In this document: positions 16,367 through 23,834 of the stretch, piece by piece | Layout: each line of letters opens with the position of its first letter | Numbering within the stretch: the first letter of the stretch is position 1 | Assembly (NCBI RefSeq): GCF_002238045.1 | Contig: NZ_NBYO01000003.1 | Span: 496,001-560,000, forward strand | Length of the DNA stretch: 64,000 bases | Direction: 5' to 3' | From: Notoacmeibacter marinus | GTDB lineage: Bacteria > Pseudomonadota > Alphaproteobacteria > Rhizobiales > Rhizobiaceae | Notes under the pieces: generated by a model | Seen by the model: only the letters and a program-made list of their open reading frames with translations | Told to the model about the DNA's origin: nothing | The model's database searches: none | Position numbers and translations under genes: made by a program

Positions 16367-16401
16367 AAAGGGCGGTGGCTTTCGGTCACCGCCCTTTTCC
16401 A
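16367..16401 (+). terminator. Intrinsic terminator of the universal stress gene
   Basis: A perfect 11-bp stem AAAGGGCGGTG (16367-16377) and CACCGCCCTTT (16387-16397) with a 9-nt loop, ending in TTTT. It lies 25 bp after the stop codon. Confidence 0.9.
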
Positions 16402-16548
16402 TGGGCGATGGGAAGCCGCGCGGTCAGGCATATCTCCCTGCCGCGCCGGACACCTGCTTTTTGGCGTTCAGAGCTCGTCAATGATTTTGAACCTCAGGTG
16501 AACGGCGATCTCAGCGTGAGTTCAGTGGTGGCGTGGGATGATCGGGCC

Positions 16549-16749
16549 ATGTTGAACCAGCAGCCGGTGTCCAGTTCCATGATTGTCCGACGCTTCATCG
16601 CCATCTGCCTTCTGACCGCCGGCTTCGGCCTTGGCCTTTCCATTCTGGTCGCAGAAGGCGTCCGTCCCGCATATAGCTTCGGCACTGGCGCCTATCTGCC
16701 TTGTGTGCAGGAGATCCAGCCGACCATCTGCCTTGGCCCGGAACGATAG
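16549..16749 (+). CDS. Small hypothetical membrane-anchored or secreted protein
   Basis: A 66-residue frame with a hydrophobic segment, IAICLLTAGFGLGLSILVA, preceded by two arginines, followed by a short tail with two cysteines (PCVQ and TICLG). It could be a type II membrane anchor or an uncleaved or cleaved signal peptide. ATG at 16549 is used; ATG at 16579 (MIVRRFIAICL) is an equally plausible start. The ribosome-binding site is weak in either case. I do not recognise a family. It lies between the Usp terminator and the convergent DUF922 gene, whose stop is 20 bp away. It may be spurious. Confidence 0.4.
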   Translation: MLNQQPVSSSMIVRRFIAICLLTAGFGLGLSILVAEGVRPAYSFGTGAYLPCVQEIQPTICLGPER

Positions 16750-16768
16750 GCTAGAGCCCAACTCAGGC

Positions 16769-17371
16769 TCAGCGGGTCAACGCCTTGACGAGTTTATCCA
16801 CTTCGCCGCCCCGCCGGTGCTCGACCCTGTCGAAGGCGTTCTGGCGAAGATCGTATTCCTTCCAGATCGCATCCATTCGACGCGCCATTTCGCGCTTGGC
16901 CTTTCCGCAATGTCTGTCGTCGGTTCGCATGGCGAAGCGGCTCAGAAGATCGTCGATCTTGTCCGCCATTTGAATGGCCAGCGCGGCATGCTGGGCCTCG
17001 TGCTTGCGGACACCTTCGATAAAGGCTTGCCAGCGATGCTGGAGTTGTGGGGCGGCTCTGTCGCTCAGACGTGGATAGGTATATCGAATATGCAACCGAA
17101 CGCCCGGGTTGCGAACCCGGCAGATCCCGTTCTCCAGAACCAGTTCGCCATCGTTTCTCGGGCTGTACCATGTCTGCGCGATGTCGCGGGCCAGAAACCC
17201 GCTGCGGGGCCCGCGCCGCGCCATCTCGCGTACGACCTCCCGACCGGTCTGACCGTTCACGATGTAATATCGCGTGCTTTCCGACAGATGCACCCCAGCC
17301 GAAGCGGGCTGTGACACCATCAAACCCATCGCAGCAAGCGCGAAAGCGGCACGTCCAATTTCAAGCGGCAT
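16769..17371 (-). CDS. Predicted secreted zinc protease of the DUF922 family
   Basis: A 200-residue protein with a signal peptide (residues 1-25, cleavage near ASA-GVH). The DUF922 features are present: STRYYIVNGQTGREVVREMARRGPRSG, then a beta region ending RLHIRYTYPRL, and the metal-binding HEAQH (about residue 123), which fits HExxH. The family is predicted to be periplasmic or secreted zinc peptidases; activity has not been broadly shown. A further Cys-containing segment (DDRHCGKAKREM) follows. The gene stands alone on the minus strand, 128 bp before the end of the ETF-QO gene. Confidence 0.82.
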   Translation of the reverse strand: MPLEIGRAAFALAAMGLMVSQPASAGVHLSESTRYYIVNGQTGREVVREMARRGPRSGFLARDIAQTWYSPRNDGELVLENGICRVRNPGVRLHIRYTYPRLSDRAAPQLQHRWQAFIEGVRKHEAQHAALAIQMADKIDDLLSRFAMRTDDRHCGKAKREMARRMDAIWKEYDLRQNAFDRVEHRRGGEVDKLVKALTR

Positions 17372-17499
17372 GGTGGACCCCGATCCTCCAAATCACGCGG
17401 CTCATTGGATCATGGCATCGTCCGTCCGTCCACCACTAAAGGCCGGGCGCGATCATCGCGGTTACGCGATTCTTAGCCGGTGAGGCCTCGATACAGCGC

Positions 17500-19188
17500 C
17501 TAGGTGCTCTGATAGACCGGTCCTTCGCCGCCCTGCGGCGGCACCCAGTTGATGTTCTGATTGGGGTCCTTGATATCGCAGGTCTTGCAGTGCACGCAGT
17601 TCTGCGCGTTGATGACGTAGGTCGCGTCCTCGACCTCCAGCATCTTTTCCGCCGGTATCGCATTGCCTTCGCCGTCGACCCATTCGTAGACTCCCGCCGG
17701 GCAGTAACGCGTCGAAGGGCCGGCATATTCATGCAGTTCGCTGCGTTCCTGAAGGCTCATATCCTTCACCTGAAGATGGATCGGCTGATCCTCTTCATGG
17801 TTGGTGTTGGACAGAAACACCGATGACAGCCGGTCGAAGGTCAGCGTACCGTCCGGCTTCGGATAATCGATCGGCTTGAAATTCTTGGCCTTCTTCGTCG
17901 CGTTGGCGTCGGTCTTGCCATGGCTCATCGTGCCGAAGAGCGAAGCGCCGAAGATCTGGTTCAGCCACATGTCGAAGCCGCCGAGCGCGACACCTAGAAC
18001 GGTACCGAACCGGCTCCAGAGCGGCTTGACGTTACGTACGCGCTTCAGGTCCTTGCCGATGTGGCCGTCCCGCCAGCTCTCCTCGACGATTTGCAATTCA
18101 TCGTGCGTGCGGCCTTCGGCTAAAGCGTCCGCCACGGCGTTGGCCGACAGCAGGCCGGAATGCATCGCGTTGTGGATGCCCTTGATGCGCGGCACGTTGA
18201 CGAAGCCGGCGGAGCAACCGATCAGCGTTCCTCCGGGGAATGTCAGTTTGGGAACCGACTGATAACCGCCCTCGGTGATCGCACGTGCACCATAGGACAG
18301 CCGTTTTGCGCCTTCGAAGACGGGGGCGATGGCCGGATGCGTTTTGAAGCGCTGAAACTCCTGAAACGGGGCGATATAGGGGTTTTCGTAGTTCAGGTGA
18401 ACCACGAAGCCGACAGCCACCTTGTTGTCGTCGAAATGGTAGAGGAACGACCCGCCGCCGGTTTTCATGTCGAGCGGCCAGCCGAAAGAGTGCTGCACAA
18501 GGCCGCTTTGGAAGTTTTCCGGTTTCACCTCCCAGACCTCTTTCAGGCCGATACCGAACTTTTGCGGCTCGCGATCCCTGGACAGATCGAACTTGTCGAT
18601 CAATTGCTTGGCCAGGTTGCCGCGTACGCCCTCTCCGATCAGCGTATACTTCCCGAGCAATTCCATGCCGGGCATGAAGTTGGCGCCTTCTTCGCCTTCG
18701 CGCGTCACGCCCATATCGCCGGTGACGACCCCCCTCACCTCGCCATTATCGCCATAAACGAGGTTGGCGGCGGCAAAGCCAGGATAGATCTCCACGCCGA
18801 GCGCTTCGGCCCGGGCCCCGAGCCAACGGCAGACATCACCGAGCGAGACGATGTAATTGCCGTGATTGTTCATCAGGGGCGGCATCATGAAGTTCGGCAG
18901 GCGAACCGATCCGGAATGGCCAAGGACAAGAAAATGGTCGGCCGTCACCTCCGTCTGGAGCGGGCAGTCGGGATCATCGCGCCAGTCGGGAATAAGCTCG
19001 TTCAGTCCGGATGGGTCCATGACAGCGCCCGAAAGGATATGTGCGCCGACTTCCGAGCCCTTTTCCAATACGACGACCGAAAGATCTTCGTTCCGCTGCT
19101 TCAGTCGGATGGCCGCCGCCAGCCCCGCCGGACCGGCCCCGACGATGACAACGTCGAATTCCATGCTTTCACGCTCAACTTCGCTCAC
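17500..19188 (-). CDS. Electron transfer flavoprotein-ubiquinone oxidoreductase (ETF-QO)
   Basis: A 562-residue membrane-associated flavoprotein that passes electrons from ETF, reduced by acyl-CoA and other dehydrogenases, to ubiquinone. It has the FAD Rossmann motif VVIVGAGPAGLAAAIRLKQ at the N-terminus, GGGSFLYHFDD and the GCSAGFVNVPRIKG segment in the middle, and a C-terminal 4Fe-4S domain with CVHCKTCDIKDPNQNINW (about 530). The GTG at 19188 is chosen because GGAGAGG precedes it and it reproduces the family N-terminus SEVERESMEFD. A LiuR-like motif sits 105 bp upstream. The etfAB genes are not in the window. Confidence 0.95.
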   Translation of the reverse strand: MSEVERESMEFDVVIVGAGPAGLAAAIRLKQRNEDLSVVVLEKGSEVGAHILSGAVMDPSGLNELIPDWRDDPDCPLQTEVTADHFLVLGHSGSVRLPNFMMPPLMNNHGNYIVSLGDVCRWLGARAEALGVEIYPGFAAANLVYGDNGEVRGVVTGDMGVTREGEEGANFMPGMELLGKYTLIGEGVRGNLAKQLIDKFDLSRDREPQKFGIGLKEVWEVKPENFQSGLVQHSFGWPLDMKTGGGSFLYHFDDNKVAVGFVVHLNYENPYIAPFQEFQRFKTHPAIAPVFEGAKRLSYGARAITEGGYQSVPKLTFPGGTLIGCSAGFVNVPRIKGIHNAMHSGLLSANAVADALAEGRTHDELQIVEESWRDGHIGKDLKRVRNVKPLWSRFGTVLGVALGGFDMWLNQIFGASLFGTMSHGKTDANATKKAKNFKPIDYPKPDGTLTFDRLSSVFLSNTNHEEDQPIHLQVKDMSLQERSELHEYAGPSTRYCPAGVYEWVDGEGNAIPAEKMLEVEDATYVINAQNCVHCKTCDIKDPNQNINWVPPQGGEGPVYQST

Positions 19189-19292
19189 CGACCTCTCCCC
19201 TTGTTGACGCGCCTGCGGCGCGGACCTCTCGCTACCTTCATAAAGGTATGACACCGGACCGGCCAATCCAGTCAACCATAGCGCCTACAATG

Positions 19293-19302
19293 ACGCTTAC
19301 GT
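19293..19302 (-). promoter_or_regulatory. ACGCTTACGT motif upstream of the ETF-QO gene
   Basis: TGACGCTTACGTAAA (19291-19305) shares the ACG-N-TTACGT core with the site at 14895. It lies between the divergent ETF-QO and uracil-glycosylase-like genes, 105 bp from the ETF-QO start. ETF-QO genes are known members of LiuR/PsrA-type regulons in proteobacteria, so an operator role is plausible but not shown. Confidence 0.35.
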
Positions 19303-19485
19303 AAAAGTAATTCTAGCGTTCCGTTTCGTTATTCACCAGACCTTCAAAGGCAGTTCCGTCCTCCATTCGTACCACTGTGGATTGCCTGGTGGCCGCCGAC
19401 CAATTCCATCTTGCCGAAGAGGCTTATTGGCCGTTCCTGCCCTTCAATGGCTTGCATAGACACCGTTCGGCTTTCTAGATGGGTC

Positions 19486-20319
19486 ATGGACGATCTCGCA
19501 GGCATTTTGGAATTTTATCGCGATGCGGGGGTCGATACACCGCTCGACGACCAGCCCGCCAATCGGCTGGCTTTGCCTGAGCCCGCCGATACGGGCCCAT
19601 CGCAATCTCCACAGCGCCAGGCCGGTCCTGCCGGGCGGGAGGCAATGCCGAACGTCGTGGCAACGTCCTCCAACGATACGCCGGCCATGGGGCAGGATCT
19701 GCCGGCACGGATTGCAGAAGCCAACGAAATTGCGCGGCAGGCCGATACAATCGACGCCCTGCGAGAGGCGCTCGTCCAATGGGACGGCATCGATCTGGCG
19801 CAAACCGTGCCGACCATGGTGTTCGGCTCCGGGCCGGAGACGGCCGCCCTTCTGGTTCTGGCAGACTGCCCCGAACGTCAGGACGTTTCCGGTGAACAGC
19901 TCTGGAGCGGAGCGGGCGGGCGAATGGTCGATATGATGCTGGCGGCAATCGGTCAAAGCCGCGCCGATACGCGTTTCGCCGCCGCCTGCCCTTGGCGCGC
20001 CCCGGGTGGCATCGCCACCGACGAACAACAGGCGGTGCTTCGCCCCTTCCTGTTGCGGCATATCGCACTCAGCCAGCCGAAAATCGTCCTGACCTTTGGC
20101 CAAACTGCGTTGAAGAGCCTGACCGGACAGCAGGGCAATTTTCTCAAAGACCGGGGGCGTTGGCATGAGATCGAACTGGCCGTCACGGACGAGGCGATGG
20201 AACCCGTTGCCGTCCGCCCGACCTTCCACCCGCATTACCTGATGAAGAACCCCGCTCAGAAACGGTTGACGTGGGCCGACCTCCTTGCCGTGAAGTCACG
20301 GCTGGCGGACGGCGGCTGA
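19486..20319 (+). CDS. Uracil-DNA glycosylase superfamily protein (type 4/5-like)
   Basis: A 277-residue protein of the uracil-DNA glycosylase superfamily, which removes uracil from DNA. The fold is indicated by MVFGSGPETAALLVLADCPE, then SGAGGRMVDMMLAAIG, ACPWRAPGG, IVLTFGQTALKSL and HPHYLMKNPAQKRLTWADLL. The usual type 4 motif GEAPGxxED is altered to ADCPERQD, and the four-cysteine iron-sulfur ligand set is not complete, because only two cysteines occur in this region. The first 90 residues are a low-complexity linker rich in Pro, Ala and Gln. ATG at 19486 (MDDLAGILEFYRDAGVD) matches the family start. Activity is uncertain because of the changed motif. Confidence 0.82.
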   Translation: MDDLAGILEFYRDAGVDTPLDDQPANRLALPEPADTGPSQSPQRQAGPAGREAMPNVVATSSNDTPAMGQDLPARIAEANEIARQADTIDALREALVQWDGIDLAQTVPTMVFGSGPETAALLVLADCPERQDVSGEQLWSGAGGRMVDMMLAAIGQSRADTRFAAACPWRAPGGIATDEQQAVLRPFLLRHIALSQPKIVLTFGQTALKSLTGQQGNFLKDRGRWHEIELAVTDEAMEPVAVRPTFHPHYLMKNPAQKRLTWADLLAVKSRLADGG

Positions 20320-20382
20320 GGACAGCCCGTCACGATTGTCCGCACATCGATGCAGGATATGGCGTCCGAACCTCCGTCAGAC

Positions 20383-21387
20383 TCAGTGAGGGGCCGTCAG
20401 CTTCTTGGCGCGGCGCCGTTCCAGGCCGAGTTTATGTTCGCGCCAGATGATCAGAAGACCGGCGGCGATGACGACGGCGCTACCGACAATCGTGTAGACG
20501 GTCGGCACCTCGCCGAAGATGACGAAACCGACACCGATGGCCAGCAACATCGACGTGTATTCGAACGGCGCGATGGTGGCGAGGCTAGCATAGCGGTAGC
20601 TCTGGGTCAGCAGAATCTGGCCGAGACCGCCCAGCGCGCCGCTGGCCAGAAGAAGCGTCCATTCCTGCGGCGTCGGCATCCGCCAGCCGAAAGGCAAAGT
20701 GGCGAGCGCGGCAAAGCTTGCAACCATGCTGAACCACAGAACGATCGTGGCGGAGCCTTCCGTCTTCACCAATTGGCGGACCGTCACCATGGCGAGAGCG
20801 GCGAAGAAAGCGCCCAGCAGCATGAAAATGACGCCATCTCTCTGCTCGCTGCCAAGCCCTTCGCCCAAAGTCATCTGCGGCCAGGAAATGATGACGACCC
20901 CGATCAGCCCGACGATCACTGCTCCCCAGCGGAACAGTCGGACGACCTCGCCCAGAAAGAGCGCCGATATGATCGTGACGAAAAGCGGATTGGCGTAAAA
21001 CAACGCGGTTGCGTCCGGCAGAGGCAGGAGCGTCAGCGCGTAGAAATTGCAGCCCATCGCCACCACGCCGAACAGGCCACGGATCAAATGGGTGAATGGC
21101 CGATCCGTTTTCCATGCGCCGCGCAGATGACCGCGCATGACGAGCCAGCCAAGTATGAAAGGCACGGCGAAGAAGGAGCGGAAAAAGACGAGCTGGCCCG
21201 GCGGCAGGTCGCCGGCCGCCTTGATGCAACTCACCATGGCCAGAAGCGTGCTGACCGACAGCAGCTTCAGACCGATCCCCTTCAGCGGTTGCGGCTGGGG
21301 AAAGGGCGGGGCGAGCCGCTCTGCCCGGTTCGCTCGCCGACTATCGTTCCCCTCCTCTTCCTCTGCGGTCTGGTCGGCCTGGTTCAA
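20383..21387 (-). CDS. DMT-superfamily EamA-type transporter
   Basis: A 334-residue inner-membrane protein with ten predicted membrane spans in two EamA repeats (about residues 38-170 and 180-310). The first repeat contains FFRSFFAVPFILGW and ALTLLPLPDATALFYANPLFVTIISALFLGE; the second ends with SMLLAIGVGFVIFGEVPTVYTIVGSAVVIAAGLLII. Members export metabolites such as amino acids or riboflavin; the substrate cannot be told. Translation appears to begin at TTG (21387), overlapping the stop of the upstream molybdenum hydroxylase gene as TTGA, so the two are coupled. A charged N-terminal stretch of about 35 residues is unusual, and a later start is possible. Confidence 0.85.
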   Translation of the reverse strand: MNQADQTAEEEEGNDSRRANRAERLAPPFPQPQPLKGIGLKLLSVSTLLAMVSCIKAAGDLPPGQLVFFRSFFAVPFILGWLVMRGHLRGAWKTDRPFTHLIRGLFGVVAMGCNFYALTLLPLPDATALFYANPLFVTIISALFLGEVVRLFRWGAVIVGLIGVVIISWPQMTLGEGLGSEQRDGVIFMLLGAFFAALAMVTVRQLVKTEGSATIVLWFSMVASFAALATLPFGWRMPTPQEWTLLLASGALGGLGQILLTQSYRYASLATIAPFEYTSMLLAIGVGFVIFGEVPTVYTIVGSAVVIAAGLLIIWREHKLGLERRRAKKLTAPH

Positions 21388-23675
21388 TTCCCGCTTGCCT
21401 TGATCGTTTCCCAGACCCGCAGCGGCGTTGTCGGCATTTCGATATGGGTAATGCCGTAGGCGCGGTGGAGCGCATCGACAACCGCGTTCAGAACCGCCGG
21501 CGTCGCACCGATCGAGCCGGCTTCGCCCGCACCCTTGATGCCGAGCGCGTTGGTTGTGGACGGCACATTGCGCATGGAGAAGTCGATGCCGGGAATATTG
21601 TCGGCGCGCGGCATGGCATAGTCCATGAAACTTGCCGAGATAAGCTGGCCGTCCGGCGAATAGACCGCGGCTTCCAGAAGGGCCTGACCGATACCCTGCG
21701 CGATGCCACCCATGACCTGGCCCTCAAGCAGAAGCGGGTTCACGGCGACGCCGAAATCGTCGGTTACGACATAGTTCATGATGACCGTCATGCCGGTTTC
21801 GGGGTCGATCTCGACCTCGCAGATATGCGTGCCGTTCGGATAGGTCGCTTCGTCCTGTTTGACTTCCTCGACCACCGCAAGCTTCGACTTGTCGCTGGCC
21901 TTTGAGGCCAGGTCGGCGAGGCTGAGCGACCGGTCGGTGCCGGCGACACGAATGCCGTCTTCGAAGAATTCCAGATCGGCGGCAGCGGCTTCCAGTTCGT
22001 CCGAAGCGATCTGCCGCAGATTCTTTTCCAGCACTTCGCCGGCGCGGCGGACCGAGACGCCGCCGATGGGGATCGAGCGTGAGCCGCCCGTGCCGCCGCC
22101 CGATGGCAGGGCATCGCTGTCGCCCTGTTCCACATCGATGGCATCGACCGGCACGCCGAAAAGGTCGGCGATGAACTGCGCATAGGCCGTCTTGTGGCCC
22201 TGGCCGTTGCTCTGGGTGCCGATCTTCAGCAGGAGGCGGCCGTCGTCTTTCAGGCGCAGATCGGCCGGTTCCGAGCCGGCAAAAGCGCAGGCCTCGATAT
22301 AGGTAGCCATGCCGATACCGCGCAGGCGGCTGGCGCGTCTGCTCTCCTCCAAGCGAGCTTCGAATCCTGCCCAGTCGGCTCTTTTCATGGCCGCATCCAT
22401 ATGGGCTTCCGGTTCGCCGACGTCGTAATTGCGACCGGTCAGCGTCTTGTACGGAAATGCCGAGATGAAGTTGCGGCGACGGATTTCGTCCTGAGACAGG
22501 CCTATTTCACGCGCGCAGACATCGACCAGCTTTTCGATGAGAAACGCCGCTTCCGGACGCCCCGCCCCGCGATAGGCGTCGACCGGCGCAGTGTTCGTGT
22601 AAACGCCGGTGATAGCCATATGGAGCGCACCGATATCGTAGAGACCGGTCGCCATCGACGCGCCGAGATAGGGGATTAGCATCCCGTTGCGCGAGGTATA
22701 GGCGCCCATATTGGCGATCAGATCGATCTTCAAAGCAAGGAACCGGCCTTCATCGTTCATCGCCATTGACGCAGTGACAAGATTGTCGCGGCCCTGCGCA
22801 TCGGTCAGGAAATGATCGGTGCGATCGGCGCTCCATTTGACGGGTGCGTCGAGACGCTTTGCCGCTTCGCAAACCAGAACATCCTCGCGATAAGCCCAGC
22901 CTTTCGGGCCGAACCCGCCACCGACATCGTAGGTGAGGACCTGGATCTCGCTGCTGTCGATACCCAGGCTGGCGGCAACCTGGGAGCGGGTATTGTGCAC
23001 GCCCTGCGTTCCGGCGGTCAGAATATAGCGGCCGTCGCGATATTCGCCGAGCGCACTGCGCACCTCCATATAATTGGGGACCAGACGATTGTTCCAGAAA
23101 TTCACCGTGGTGACATGCTGGGCGATGTTAAAGGCCTTTTCGGTGTTCTCCTCGTCTCCGATTTCCTGACGGTAGGCAACGTTGCTGGAGAGGTCGGAAC
23201 CGGCCAACGGACTGGCTTTCTCTGCCGCTGCCTCGATGTCCAGTACCGTCTCACCGCCTTCGAAGCTGAGCGGAATCATCTCCAGCGCATCGGCGGCCTG
23301 ATCGCGCGTTTCGGCGACGATAAAGGCAAGCGCGTCACCCATGTAACCGATCTCGTCCCTGGCAAGAATCGGAATGGCGCGGCCATCCGGTTTGCTGCCG
23401 TCGGGCTGCCGGGGTCGAAACCCGGTCTCCAGCGGTTTCAAATGGTCGATATCGTCGGCCGTCAGGATGAGCTTTACGCCGGGCGCGGCGCGGGCATCGG
23501 TCAGATCACCCAGAGAAAAGGATCCTGACGCCACAGGCGCGCGCAACATGACAGCATGAAGGAGACCGGGTCGCTTCTCATCGTCGGTATAGCGGCCATG
23601 GCCCGTCAGCAGTAGATTATCCTCGACGCGTCTCACCGACTGACCGAGACCGAATTTCGGAGGCGCTACACTCAT
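21384..23675 (-). CDS. Molybdenum hydroxylase large subunit (xanthine dehydrogenase / form II CoxL-like)
   Basis: A 763-residue molybdopterin-cytosine-dinucleotide-binding subunit of the xanthine oxidase family. It starts with FGLGQSVRRVEDNLLLTGHGRYTDD and contains GGFGPKGWAYREDVLV, the form II active-site loop DAYRGAGRPE (about residue 384), GTQSNGQGHKTAYAQ and the catalytic glutamate motif IKGAGEAGSIGATPAVLNAV (about 709). It lacks the AYxCSFR loop of true aerobic CO dehydrogenase, so an aldehyde- or heterocycle-oxidising role is likely. The medium (FAD) and small (2Fe-2S) subunits normally encoded next to it are absent from the window. Its downstream partner is a coupled DMT transporter. 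Confidence 0.9.
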   Translation of the reverse strand: MSVAPPKFGLGQSVRRVEDNLLLTGHGRYTDDEKRPGLLHAVMLRAPVASGSFSLGDLTDARAAPGVKLILTADDIDHLKPLETGFRPRQPDGSKPDGRAIPILARDEIGYMGDALAFIVAETRDQAADALEMIPLSFEGGETVLDIEAAAEKASPLAGSDLSSNVAYRQEIGDEENTEKAFNIAQHVTTVNFWNNRLVPNYMEVRSALGEYRDGRYILTAGTQGVHNTRSQVAASLGIDSSEIQVLTYDVGGGFGPKGWAYREDVLVCEAAKRLDAPVKWSADRTDHFLTDAQGRDNLVTASMAMNDEGRFLALKIDLIANMGAYTSRNGMLIPYLGASMATGLYDIGALHMAITGVYTNTAPVDAYRGAGRPEAAFLIEKLVDVCAREIGLSQDEIRRRNFISAFPYKTLTGRNYDVGEPEAHMDAAMKRADWAGFEARLEESRRASRLRGIGMATYIEACAFAGSEPADLRLKDDGRLLLKIGTQSNGQGHKTAYAQFIADLFGVPVDAIDVEQGDSDALPSGGGTGGSRSIPIGGVSVRRAGEVLEKNLRQIASDELEAAAADLEFFEDGIRVAGTDRSLSLADLASKASDKSKLAVVEEVKQDEATYPNGTHICEVEIDPETGMTVIMNYVVTDDFGVAVNPLLLEGQVMGGIAQGIGQALLEAAVYSPDGQLISASFMDYAMPRADNIPGIDFSMRNVPSTTNALGIKGAGEAGSIGATPAVLNAVVDALHRAYGITHIEMPTTPLRVWETIKASGN

Positions 23676-23834
23676 CTGACACCCTTTTGACTTGCCTATG
23701 CCGCCGGCGGCCGAACATAGCCGTTTGGACCGGTCGGCCTATTGCGCTAGACGATGCGGTCGGCAATCTGCAACACATCCCACGCATTATCGATAGACGA
23801 AAACCGCCACCGGCATGACAGATAGGGGACGAAA

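Noticed and set aside
17455-17470. ATCGCG-GTTA-CGCGAT stem after ETF-QO as a terminator.
   Set aside because: The stem is only six base pairs, has no T-run on the minus strand and lies where chance palindromes are common in GC-rich DNA.
21384-23675. Aerobic carbon monoxide dehydrogenase (form I CoxL).
   Set aside because: The active-site loop reads AYRGAGR (form II), not AYxCSFR, and the coxM and coxS genes are absent.
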